A DNA stretch of 64,000 nucleotides from Pontibacter rufus (GTDB taxonomy: Bacteria; Bacteroidota; Bacteroidia; Cytophagales; Hymenobacteraceae): the NCBI RefSeq assembly GCF_015694705.1, contig NZ_JADQDR010000004.1, positions 124,001 through 188,000 of the forward strand, in the 5' to 3' direction. Every line of letters starts with the position of its first letter. The first letter of the stretch is position 1. Shown here piece after piece: positions 28,777 to 36,610 of this stretch. The notes under the pieces are model-generated. The model was not told the origin of the DNA. It did no database searches and saw only the letters and a list, made by a program, of their open reading frames with translations. Made by a program: the position numbers and the translations under genes.

Positions 28777-29286
28777 ATGGCAGCGTCTGGTAGTAATGCC
28801 CGATCGACGTTGGTGGTACAGCTTGGTCCTACCCGCAGTGCAAAACTATCTTTTAGTGTTCTGATGGCGCTCTCCCTGCTTTGGCTGGGCTGGGCTGCCT
28901 TCCTGCTTTTTTCCGACAGAACCAGCGGAAGCGAGGCTTACCTGTACTACATCTTTTTCGGGTTGGCTGTTGTTTTCCTGCTTTATGTGGTGCTTCAGAA
29001 TACTTCTGTGTTTGGCGTACAGTCTTACATCGAAGTAACGCCAGAGTACATTGTGCAGAAGCAGGGCGCTTTCCGGACCAAGCACATCATCCCCATACCT
29101 GAGATTAAGGAAGTGCACATTTCGCCACTGGCCCTGCAGGTTACCAGGAGAGATGAATCAAAAGTCTACCTGAATCTGAAACAGGTGCGCAAAAGGCGCG
29201 ATTTGGAAAAGATTAAAATGAAAGTGCGTGACATGGCGCAGGAGCACGGCTATACCGTTACAGAATCGGCCAGCTTCCACGCTTAA
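28777..29286 (+). CDS. Two-pass membrane protein with PH-like domain
   Basis: A 169-residue protein with two hydrophobic helices at about 24-46 and 55-77 and a cytoplasmic C-terminal domain. That domain reads SYIEVTPEYIVQKQGAFRTKHIIPIPEIKEVHISPLALQVTRRDESKVYLNLKQV, which fits the bacterial PH-like fold. I recognise no named family and no catalytic motif. It follows the OsmC gene by 62 bases and is closed by a very strong terminator. Function unknown. Confidence 0.78.
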   Translation: MAASGSNARSTLVVQLGPTRSAKLSFSVLMALSLLWLGWAAFLLFSDRTSGSEAYLYYIFFGLAVVFLLYVVLQNTSVFGVQSYIEVTPEYIVQKQGAFRTKHIIPIPEIKEVHISPLALQVTRRDESKVYLNLKQVRKRRDLEKIKMKVRDMAQEHGYTVTESASFHA

Positions 29287-29306
29287 ACAGGCAGCGCTTA
29301 TAGTAT

Positions 29307-29353
29307 AAAACAGCGGCGGCTATACTTAGAGCAAGTATAGCCGCCGCTGTTTT
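29307..29353 (+). terminator. Terminator with 21-bp perfect stem
   Basis: Arms 29307-29327 and 29333-29353 are exact complements, with loop AGAGC and a T-run on both strands. The loop-side part of the stem is TATACTT/AAGTATA, the heptamer common across this window. Confidence 0.92.
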
Positions 29354-29521
29354 TATCAGGCCGGATCAGCTTGGTTTCTTAGCACTGATTATCGTTACTT
29401 AAGTACCCGGACAAAATCAACTTGCACTATCTATAAAAGCATCATGCCCCTCAAGCTACTGCATACCAATCGCAGATAGCATAAAAAGGCCTGTGTCTTG
29501 ATACCTGATACTTGTGTCCTT

Positions 29522-30142
29522 TTACTTATCTGTAGCGAAGTTTAAATTGGAGGGTTTGGCGATGATACCTACGGGCAGTAGTGTTTTCCCATATACTTCG
29601 TTCAGCAAAGTAGCCGCTGCCGTATAGATAGCAGAAGCGCCGCATACGATACCCTCATACCCGGTAAATGTTTTGATGGCTGCATTGCCGGTGGCATCGC
29701 CGAGGGCTAGTAAAAAAAACAGGATGGTTAAGGTCGCAAACACAAATTGCAGGGCCCTGCTTATTCTTAGTGTGCCAACAAAAAGCAGCGCTGTAAAAAT
29801 GCCCCACATAACTAAATAAGCAACCATACCTGTTTCAGAAGCAGGAACAACCCAGCCCAGTTTAGGCATCACGAGCAAACCCACCAGTGTAAGCCAGAAA
29901 AACCCATAAGAAATGAAGGCGGTGAAGCCAAAGGTATTGTTCTTCTTTGCCTCCATAATGCCTGCAATAATTTGTGCCAGCCCGCCATAAAAAATCCCCA
30001 TGGCAAAAATCATTGCGTTCATCTCAAAAATGCCTGCATTGTGCAGGTTCAGTAATACAGTGGTCATACCAAATCCAAAAAGGCCCAGGGGAGCAGGATT
30101 TGCAGAAGTGTCTTTTATGGCAATAACATCCGTTTGGCTCAT
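29522..30142 (-). CDS. satP: Acetate uptake transporter (AceTr/SatP family)
   Basis: A 206-residue, six-helix membrane protein of the GPR1/FUN34/YaaH family. The hallmark NPAPLGL motif is at residues 15-21 before helix 1, and the helices follow closely. Family members import acetate and succinate as the acid or with protons. Together with acs at 13.3 kb it suggests growth on or scavenging of acetate. It is monocistronic; the upstream spacer of 500 bp separates it from dnaA. Confidence 0.94.
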   Translation of the reverse strand: MSQTDVIAIKDTSANPAPLGLFGFGMTTVLLNLHNAGIFEMNAMIFAMGIFYGGLAQIIAGIMEAKKNNTFGFTAFISYGFFWLTLVGLLVMPKLGWVVPASETGMVAYLVMWGIFTALLFVGTLRISRALQFVFATLTILFFLLALGDATGNAAIKTFTGYEGIVCGASAIYTAAATLLNEVYGKTLLPVGIIAKPSNLNFATDK

Positions 30143-30426
30143 GGTATATCTATGTTTGTTTGGCTAAATGCTTTGCAGGTAAATCCGCGATAGCAAGCAG
30201 AAGCTCTTTATTTCAGATGTTGTACTATGCTTCTACTGGAGGTATTTCCCTTTACAGCTATCTCCGCAGTGCTATACTACACATTTACAACAATAAGTGC
30301 AATACTTCAGCTGCTACGCGCTCGTTAGCAAGCGCTCAACCTGTTAACCATTTCCCTGATCTCTGCGGGATACCAGGGAAGTTTATGTTCAGGCACATTT
30401 CGCTTCTCAAAGCTTCTTAGGCGCCT

Positions 30427-30444
30427 CAACCGGCTCGCCGGTTG
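30427..30444. repeat. Short REP-like palindrome
   Basis: CAACCGGC-TC-GCCGGTTG is a perfect palindrome with a 2-base centre. CTCGCCGGTTGG recurs near 17704 in the spacer with nested palindromes. Confidence 0.5.
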
Positions 30445-30555
30445 GTATAGTGTATGCAGAAAGGAGTTGCCAGCAGCTTACGGAGCAGCAGAACCGCTAT
30501 GTCTTCACTCCTGTAAAGAAGTATAAGGGAAGTAAGGAATAAGGGGAAGGAAATT

Positions 30556-30601
30556 ACCGGCACAGTTTCGGCACAGCACCTGGAATGCTGTTTTTGCCGG
30601 T
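30556..30601 (-). terminator. Possible dnaA terminator hairpin
   Basis: Outer arms ACCGGCA (30556-30562) and TGCCGGT (30595-30601) enclose inner arms CAGCA / TGCTG. It lies 64 bases past the dnaA stop. The T-tract is poor, so confidence is low. Confidence 0.35.
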
Positions 30602-30664
30602 CGGTGCAGAAGTAATATTCAATATGATGCTAAAGCCGAACTGCAGAAAAGCGGTTGTAGCTTA

Positions 30665-32089
30665 TCAGCCTGCCTTCGATTTAAACTTTTTCTGAAGTTC
30701 CTGTATGCTGGCCTTAAATTTCTTATCGGTGTCGATGAGATCGGAAACGGTTTGTACGGAGTGAATGACGGTGCTGTGATCACGGCCGCCAAAGTGATAG
30801 CCAATGGATTTAAGGGAGTGACTGGTAAACTCCTTGGCAAAGTACATAGCTACCTGGCGTGCCGTTACAATTTCTTTCTTGCGCGTTTTGGCTTTAAGCG
30901 AGTCCAGGCTTACCTGGAAATATTCGGCCACTGTTTTCTGGATGAAGTCGAGATTTACCTCCGTTTCCACATCCTCGATGATGTGCTTGAGCGCCTGTTT
31001 GGCCAGCTCCAGGTCTATTTCCTTGCGGTTCAGCGACGACTGCGCAATCAGCGAAATCAATACGCCTTCCAGCTCCCGCACGTTGGTGTCTACGCTGTAG
31101 GCCAGGTATTCCACCACGTTATCCGGAATATCAATGCCGTCGCTCTGCATCTTCTTCTGGATGATGGCCATGCGCGTTTCAAAATCCGGGCTTTGCAGAT
31201 CGGCCGTCAGGCCCCACTTAAAGCGCGACAGCAGGCGCTCTTCCAGCCCTTTCAAATCGCGTGGCGGACAGTCAGAAGTCATCACGATTTGCTTGCCGGA
31301 TTGGTGCAAATGGTTGAAGATATGGAAAAACATCTCCTGCGTTTTATCCTTGCCGCTCAGAAACTGCACATCGTCGATGATTAGAATATCCACCAGCAGG
31401 TAAAAGTTAGCAAAGTCCTGCACGTTGTTGGTGCGCACCGATTCGATGAACTGGTTTACGAACTTCTCTGAAGACACATACAGCACAAACTTTTCGGGGT
31501 CGCTGTTTTTTATCTGGTTGCCGATGGCCTGCACCAGGTGCGTTTTGCCAAGCCCAACCCCGCCATACACCATCAGGGGGTTAAAAGAAGTAGTGCCGGG
31601 CTTGTTGGCTACCGCATATCCTGCCGAGCGCGCCAAACGGTTACAGTCGCCCTCAATGTAATTCTCGAAAGTATAAGTGGCGTTTAGCTGCGAGTTCAGA
31701 AAGTGCCGGTCGATGGTTTTCGACTCGAACGGATTCTTGATAAAGTTCTGCTCCGGCCTATAGGAATTAACAACAGCCTGCGGTATTTTTTTGGTGGGGA
31801 TATTGACTGTCTGCGGTTTGTTCGACTCATTGCCGCGGTCCACGATAATAGAGTATTCCAGCCTGCCCTCGCTGCCGAGTTCCTGGTAGATAACCTTCTT
31901 CAAAAGCTGCACATAGTGCTCCTCCAGCCATTCGTAGAAGAACTGGCTGGGCACCTGTATAGTTAGTACGCTGTCGCGGAGTGATATCGGCTTTATTGGC
32001 TCGAACCAGGTTTTAAAGCTCTGTTCGCCAATATTTTCCTTGATCACCTGCAGGCAGTTACTCCATACAGTAGAACAGTCTTTAATCAT
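30665..32089 (-). CDS. dnaA: Chromosomal replication initiator DnaA
   Basis: A 474-residue initiator that binds DnaA boxes and opens the origin. It has N-terminal domain I (CSTVWSNCLQVIKENIGEQSFKTWFEPI), AAA+ Walker A GGVGLGKTH near residue 180, Walker B ILIIDDVQFL near 240 and the C-terminal DNA-binding signature FGGRDHSTVIHS near 436. I chose the ATG at 32089; an upstream TTG (32101) would add four residues. A perfect DnaA box lies 124 bases upstream of the start codon, which could serve autoregulation or the origin. Confidence 0.97.
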   Translation of the reverse strand: MIKDCSTVWSNCLQVIKENIGEQSFKTWFEPIKPISLRDSVLTIQVPSQFFYEWLEEHYVQLLKKVIYQELGSEGRLEYSIIVDRGNESNKPQTVNIPTKKIPQAVVNSYRPEQNFIKNPFESKTIDRHFLNSQLNATYTFENYIEGDCNRLARSAGYAVANKPGTTSFNPLMVYGGVGLGKTHLVQAIGNQIKNSDPEKFVLYVSSEKFVNQFIESVRTNNVQDFANFYLLVDILIIDDVQFLSGKDKTQEMFFHIFNHLHQSGKQIVMTSDCPPRDLKGLEERLLSRFKWGLTADLQSPDFETRMAIIQKKMQSDGIDIPDNVVEYLAYSVDTNVRELEGVLISLIAQSSLNRKEIDLELAKQALKHIIEDVETEVNLDFIQKTVAEYFQVSLDSLKAKTRKKEIVTARQVAMYFAKEFTSHSLKSIGYHFGGRDHSTVIHSVQTVSDLIDTDKKFKASIQELQKKFKSKAG

Positions 32090-32221
32090 CCAGTTTTCCA
32101 AGATACACGAGATCCGTTTGGTGAAATAAGCCTCTCCTTAACGGCGGGGGGTTACAAAAATGCTCAAATAATTTAAAACAAAAAATTATTTATTCACGAA
32201 GTTAATACAGGGTTATCCACA
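32090..32221. other. dnaA upstream region, candidate origin element
   Basis: The spacer holds an A/T-only stretch at about 32166-32193 and a DnaA-box-like TTATTCACG near 32190. A perfect box TTATCCACA is at 32213-32221, inside the 3' end of the metallophosphatase gene. This is a plausible minimal initiator-binding or dnaA control region. Two boxes are few for an origin, so other elements would be needed. Confidence 0.4.
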
Positions 32222-33123
32222 GGCAGCACCAGGGCACTTACGCCTGTTTTTTGCCTGTTTTTTTTATTGAAGGTAAAGTCGATACGGCCTAAGAAGATAC
32301 CCGACCAGCCTACCTGGTTCACCAGGGTTTCGCCGCCGGCGTTTTGTACCACGGTAGGTTCGTCCAGAAAAGTATGGGTATGGCCACCGATAATTAAATC
32401 GATGCCGGGTACCTGTTTTGCCAGTTTTAGATCATCAATTTTATCAGTTTTGTAGCTATAGCCCAGGTGCGACAGGCAGATAACCAAGTCGCATTTCTGG
32501 TTCTGGCGTAATTCCTGCACCATTTCCTGCGCGACTGGCACCGGATCAATGTATTGGGTTTCGCCGTAGTTCTCTTTGCTCACCAGCCCCGCCAGTTCAA
32601 TACCCAGGCCGAAAACGCCAATGCGCAATCCCTGCTTTTCAAACACCTTGTACGGCTGAAACCGGTTTTCCAGAATAGTGCCGCCAAAGTTATAGTTAGC
32701 TATCAGAAACGGGAATGTTGCTTTTGGCAACTGGTTCTGCAGCCCTTGCAGGCCGTTGTCGAAATCGTGGTTGCCCAGCGTGGCTGCATCGTATTGCATC
32801 CGGCTCATCAGTTTATACTCCAACTCCCCGTTAAAGAAATTAAAGTATGGCGTGCCCTGCCAGATATCGCCTGCATCGAGCAGCAGCACGTTGGGTTGTT
32901 CTTTCCTGATTTTTTCGATAAGGGTGGCGCGTCGGGCCATGCCGCCCATGCCCCCATACTTGCGCCCGTCGTTTGGCATCGGGTCGATGCGCGAGTGCTG
33001 GTCGTTGGTGTGCAGGATGGTGAGCGTTACACTTTGCGCTGCCTCTGCCGGCAAAGGAAAGCCCAGCAAGCTGATACCCGCCGCCCCTACTGCCGATGCT
33101 TTCAGAAAGTCTCTTCTTTTCAT
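32194..33123 (-). CDS. 5'-nucleotidase-type metallophosphatase (catalytic half)
   Basis: A 309-residue exported metallophosphatase equal to the N-terminal catalytic half of UshA-like 5'-nucleotidases. A twin-arginine-like signal (MKRRDFLKASAVGAAGISLLGFP) starts it. Metal ligands are in LHTNDQHSR near residue 40, DAGDIWQG near 85, TLGNHDFDNG near 118 and GGHTHTF near 245. The protein ends right after the catalytic domain; the substrate-binding C-terminal domain is encoded by the gene 12 bases upstream. The pair probably acts in the periplasm on nucleotides. A DnaA box lies in its last codons. Confidence 0.92.
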   Translation of the reverse strand: MKRRDFLKASAVGAAGISLLGFPLPAEAAQSVTLTILHTNDQHSRIDPMPNDGRKYGGMGGMARRATLIEKIRKEQPNVLLLDAGDIWQGTPYFNFFNGELEYKLMSRMQYDAATLGNHDFDNGLQGLQNQLPKATFPFLIANYNFGGTILENRFQPYKVFEKQGLRIGVFGLGIELAGLVSKENYGETQYIDPVPVAQEMVQELRQNQKCDLVICLSHLGYSYKTDKIDDLKLAKQVPGIDLIIGGHTHTFLDEPTVVQNAGGETLVNQVGWSGIFLGRIDFTFNKKNRQKTGVSALVLPVDNPVLTS

Positions 33124-33135
33124 AAGATGATTATA

Positions 33136-33894
33136 CTATGGGAGCACTGTTACGCGTGAATCAGTGTCGGCCGTGACAGGCTGGCCTGCCGCTGTCAGCT
33201 GCCTGATTTGCTGCAGAATGGCATCGCGCAGCAGCAGGCCTACTTTCTCAGTTTTGGTTGCTTTTTTCAGCATGTTCAGGTCATCGCCGCCACCTGCCAG
33301 GTAATCTGAGGTGACCAGGGTATAACTTTTAGCCGGGTCAAAGGGCTGCCCGCCGATTTTAATGTCTGTCGGTTTGCCGTTTTTCACGGTATAAGTAGCG
33401 CCGCCAATGGGCGCCCACTTTTTTTCGACGGCATAATCAAACAGCTCCTGCACCGTACTTCCGTCCAGCGTCAGCACCACCAGTTCGTTCTCGAAAGGCA
33501 TGAGTTCAAATACATCGCCAACATTAATTTCTCCCTTCGGCAGCGGCTGGCGCAGTCCGCCATTGGTGGTGAGTGACAAGTCGATGGGCTTGCCATAGAG
33601 CGGCTGGCTTTGCGCTATTTGCAAATCAACCACAAAGTTACCCAGCGGCGACTCATACTCCGCTTTGCCGAGCGCTTCGGGTGCAAAGCCTATCACTTCG
33701 CTCATTTTCTCGGTTACCTGCCGACGGTAAGGCGCGATGACGGCTTCTGTCTGCGGATCGGCGGTAATGGTGCTGTCCACCGGCACGTCGGTATTGGCCA
33801 GGCTCGGTGAGGCTTGCCAGGCCAGCGGCTGGCAGGCGCCTACGAGCAATGCCACCAGCGCAACACCGAGGCTCTTCCGGAATCTGATTTTCAT
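33136..33894 (-). CDS. 5'-nucleotidase C-terminal domain lipoprotein
   Basis: A 252-residue protein equal to the C-terminal substrate-specificity domain of UshA-like 5'-nucleotidases. It starts with a lipoprotein signal (lipobox VGAC near residue 18). Domain signatures are SPLGNFVVDLQ, TNGGLRQPLPKGEINVGDVFELMPFENELVVLTLDG and VTSDYLAGGGDD. The catalytic half is the next gene, 12 bases downstream, so one enzyme is split over two genes in reversed order. I chose the ATG at 33894 because it gives the lipoprotein signal; a longer frame to 33990 has no similarity. Confidence 0.9.
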   Translation of the reverse strand: MKIRFRKSLGVALVALLVGACQPLAWQASPSLANTDVPVDSTITADPQTEAVIAPYRRQVTEKMSEVIGFAPEALGKAEYESPLGNFVVDLQIAQSQPLYGKPIDLSLTTNGGLRQPLPKGEINVGDVFELMPFENELVVLTLDGSTVQELFDYAVEKKWAPIGGATYTVKNGKPTDIKIGGQPFDPAKSYTLVTSDYLAGGGDDLNMLKKATKTEKVGLLLRDAILQQIRQLTAAGQPVTADTDSRVTVLP

Positions 33895-34019
33895 GTGAGG
33901 AGGTCTGTTGGATAACTTGTCCACAAAAGTACAGTCTTCGCCGGAGCGGCGCAAACGGAGTTGCAGAACGAGTCTGGTATTGTTAACCATCTATACTCGA
34001 AAAAACGAGAGCGTATGGT

Positions 34020-34044
34020 GCTGGTGCGAGTTTGCAGCTTGTAC
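34020..34044. repeat. Solo REP-like unit
   Basis: GCTGGTGCGAGTTTGCAGCT followed by TGTAC matches one arm of the REP-like hairpin at 48490-48565 in about 21 of 25 positions. No inverted partner lies nearby. Confidence 0.5.
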
Positions 34045-34154
34045 TAAATTGTCTGCTCCTTTTGCATCCTAAACGGCATGCTTTGCTGCTGTTTTATACT
34101 TCTCTGCCCATTTATACCAAGGCTATTTACCGTTGCATTTGCGGCTCGCTGTCT

Positions 34155-34547
34155 TTAGCTATAAAAGGAGGTGATTCTTTTATAGTGTTCCCATTCTACT
34201 AATTCATAACCAGCAACGATTGAGTCATTCGCTAATTCTATTATCAGATAGCTGCCACTAACGGGGTCAATATTCCAACCATAATCAACTTCGATTTGAT
34301 AGGCAATTTTGTTATAGTCCATATCAGCATAATTTTCTGGTTCGCCCAATAAATTAGTAACTTTTTGATATGTCATACCTTCATGCAGATGATTTTCCAT
34401 AAGGTCCGTCACCATTATTTTTCTGTTTGCATAAAGAAAATCTTCTCTATCATTCCATGTTGTTTTATCAAACTCAACTTCCTTTGCCCCACAAGAAGCC
34501 AAAATTACCGACATAAAAATGATTATTACAAGATTAGAATTTCTCAT
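34155..34547 (-). CDS. Small lipoprotein, BamE/SmpA-like motif
   Basis: A 130-residue protein with a lipoprotein signal (lipobox LASC near residue 19). The segment HLHEGMTYQKVTNLLGEPENYADMDYNKIAYQIEVDYGWNIDP resembles the SmpA/OmlA (BamE) repeat pattern GMT-xx-V-xx-LLG-P, but it is too short and divergent to assign. The gene is noticeably richer in A/T than its neighbours and uses AT-ending codons, which suggests acquisition by transfer. No partner gene. Function unknown. Confidence 0.75.
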   Translation of the reverse strand: MRNSNLVIIIFMSVILASCGAKEVEFDKTTWNDREDFLYANRKIMVTDLMENHLHEGMTYQKVTNLLGEPENYADMDYNKIAYQIEVDYGWNIDPVSGSYLIIELANDSIVAGYELVEWEHYKRITSFYS

Positions 34548-34649
34548 ACTTCAACTTGCACACATCTATACTATAAACAAGAAATATACTATAAATCACA
34601 AAGGCAGGCATATAAGACTACCTTTATAGTTAGCAGGAATAACTTTATT

Positions 34650-35984
34650 TTACTTCTTCCCTTTACCTGCCATGTAATTTAATGTCAGGCCTGTAAGCGT
34701 TTTCACGCCCAGTTTCATACCGCTTTCATCTATGTAAAAATCGGGCGTATGGTGCGGGGCAGCAGTGGCAGGATCTTTCCCTTTGGGCATGCCGCCTACA
34801 AAAATAAACAGGCCAGGTATTTTCTCCTGGTAAAAGGCAAAATCTTCGGCTCCTGTTACGGCTTTGGCCAGTATTACGTTCTGGGGGCCGGCAACCGCCT
34901 GCAGCGTGGGCAGCATTTTATCCGTCAGTGCAGGATCGTTGTAGGTAACGGGTGTTTGCGGAATAATTTCGACTTCAGCGGTAGCGCCGGCACTTTCGGC
35001 AATTTTCGTGGCTGTCAGCTTAATTTTGTCGTGTAACTGCTGTTGCATTTCCTTGTTCAGCGCACGGATGGTGCCTTCCAGTTGCACCTCTTCCGGAATA
35101 ATGTTGTTGCGCACGCCGCCATGTATCATGCCTACCGTTATCACGGCAGCATCCTCCGGCAGTTCTATCTGGCGGCTGATGATGGTTTGCAGGCCCATTA
35201 CAATCTGTGAGGCGGTCACCACCGGATCGATGCCGCCCCAGGGGTAAGCACCATGCACCTGCTTGCCTTTTACCTTGATGCGGAAGATATCGGCGCTGGC
35301 CATGGTGCCACCCGGTTTATACTTCAGTTTGCCAACTTCTGTCTGCGAGTTGATGTGCAGGCCGAAAATCACTTCCGGCTTTGGTCCCTTTTCCAGCACG
35401 CCTTCCTGCACCATCAGGTTGGCGCCGCCAATCTGCCCCACCGGAGAGCCTTCTTCAGCTGGTTGAAAGATAAATTTTACTGTACCTGGCAGCTCATTCT
35501 TCATACCTGCCAGTACTTCAGCCGTTGCCATCAGCATGGCGATATGTGTATCGTGGCCGCAGGCATGCATCACGCCTACCTGCTGCCCGTTATAGGTGGT
35601 AGTTACTTTAGAGGCAAAAGGCACATCGGTGCGCTCTGTCACCGGCAGGCCGTCAATGTCTGCGCGCAGCGCTACCACAGGTCCGGGTTTGCCGCCTTTC
35701 AGCACGCCTACTACGCCGGTGCGTGCTACGCCTGTCTGCACTTCTATGCCAAGCTTTTTCAGGTGAGCGGCTATTTTGGCAGCAGTTTCGGTTTCATGGT
35801 TCCCCAGCTCCGGGTGCTCATGAAAATCGCGGCGCCATTCAATCATCTGCGGCTCCAGCTTATCGGCCATGGTGTTGGCACGGGCAATCAGTTTGCTTTG
35901 CTGCGCAAAAGCAGGCGCTGCCAGCAAGCCGAGCCCCAGGGCAGCAAGCAGGATGCGTTTGCAGAAAATATCGTTGCTGTTCAT
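34650..35984 (-). CDS. Secreted M20-family amidohydrolase
   Basis: A 444-residue M20D amidohydrolase with a signal peptide (KRILLAALGLGLLAAPAFAQQ). It has the family start WRRDFHEHPELGNHE, metal ligands in MHACGHDTHIA near residue 130, FQPAEEGSP near 168 and GAEDFAFYQEKIPGLFIFVGG near 395. It is a paralogue of the cytoplasmic enzyme at 10.9 kb and should act in the periplasm or outside. The ATG at 35984 is preferred over one five codons upstream because it sits nearer the signal peptide; both are possible. Confidence 0.93.
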   Translation of the reverse strand: MNSNDIFCKRILLAALGLGLLAAPAFAQQSKLIARANTMADKLEPQMIEWRRDFHEHPELGNHETETAAKIAAHLKKLGIEVQTGVARTGVVGVLKGGKPGPVVALRADIDGLPVTERTDVPFASKVTTTYNGQQVGVMHACGHDTHIAMLMATAEVLAGMKNELPGTVKFIFQPAEEGSPVGQIGGANLMVQEGVLEKGPKPEVIFGLHINSQTEVGKLKYKPGGTMASADIFRIKVKGKQVHGAYPWGGIDPVVTASQIVMGLQTIISRQIELPEDAAVITVGMIHGGVRNNIIPEEVQLEGTIRALNKEMQQQLHDKIKLTATKIAESAGATAEVEIIPQTPVTYNDPALTDKMLPTLQAVAGPQNVILAKAVTGAEDFAFYQEKIPGLFIFVGGMPKGKDPATAAPHHTPDFYIDESGMKLGVKTLTGLTLNYMAGKGKK

Positions 35985-36142
35985 ATGTATTGTTACCATA
36001 AATAAAGCGATAAATATACAATAATTTCAGGATGGATGATGAAGATGCGATTTATACCTGCGCACACTGCGAGGTCTTTGTTGTAGCAAGCAGATTCCAC
36101 ATCTCCCGAACATCTCACCCAGTTGCTCCCGTACAATAAAGT

Positions 36143-36523
36143 ATGCTAAGACGCTGGAAAGAAACCGTTCGGAAACTTAAGGAGGATATTTATACCTTAT
36201 ACCTGGCTGCCAATGATCCGCGCATTCCGTTTGGGGCCCGGCTGGTGCTGGTTATAACGGTAGCCTATGCCTTCAGCCCCATCGACATCATACCTGACTT
36301 TATACCGTTGATAGGCTATCTGGATGACCTGCTGCTGTTGCCGCTCGGTATCTGGCTTTGTATTAAACTGATGCCGGATGAGGTGCTGGCCGAGTACAGA
36401 GCCAAGGCAAAAGCACAAATGATGGAGCGAAAACCCAACTACATCATGGCTGCTGTTATCGTTATCCTCTGGCTGCTGCTGGGTTACTGGTTTTATCAAA
36501 ACTGGATAGCCCGCATCGACTAA
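36143..36523 (+). CDS. YkvA-like DUF1232 membrane protein
   Basis: A 126-residue protein with the DUF1232 core at about residues 28-75 (PFGARLVLVITVAYAFSPIDIIPDFIPLIGYLDDLLLLPLGI), the hallmark being SPIDIIPDF-P-GYLDD. A second hydrophobic helix lies at about 100-120. Family members are small membrane proteins without an agreed role. It lies 88 bases before mutA and may be cotranscribed with it. It is the first gene after the strand switch near 36 kb. Confidence 0.88.
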   Translation: MLRRWKETVRKLKEDIYTLYLAANDPRIPFGARLVLVITVAYAFSPIDIIPDFIPLIGYLDDLLLLPLGIWLCIKLMPDEVLAEYRAKAKAQMMERKPNYIMAAVIVILWLLLGYWFYQNWIARID

Positions 36524-36610
36524 ACCTCGTATAAGCTGCGTATTTAGCCACCTGGCTCCGTGTAGCCGGTAAGGTATAAAGCTCTATATTTACAGGAAAA
36601 TAAATAAGGT

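Larger units (their letters stand above)
30143..30664. other. Intergenic region downstream of dnaA
   Basis: A 522-bp spacer holding the satP upstream region, a perfect 8-bp-arm palindrome at 30427-30444 and a nested hairpin at 30556-30601 that may terminate dnaA. Short open frames here lack coding character. I see no DnaA-box cluster. Confidence 0.5.

Noticed and set aside
30160..30420. 86-codon frame beside satP
   Set aside because: Low-complexity, no family pattern; lies in the satP promoter region.
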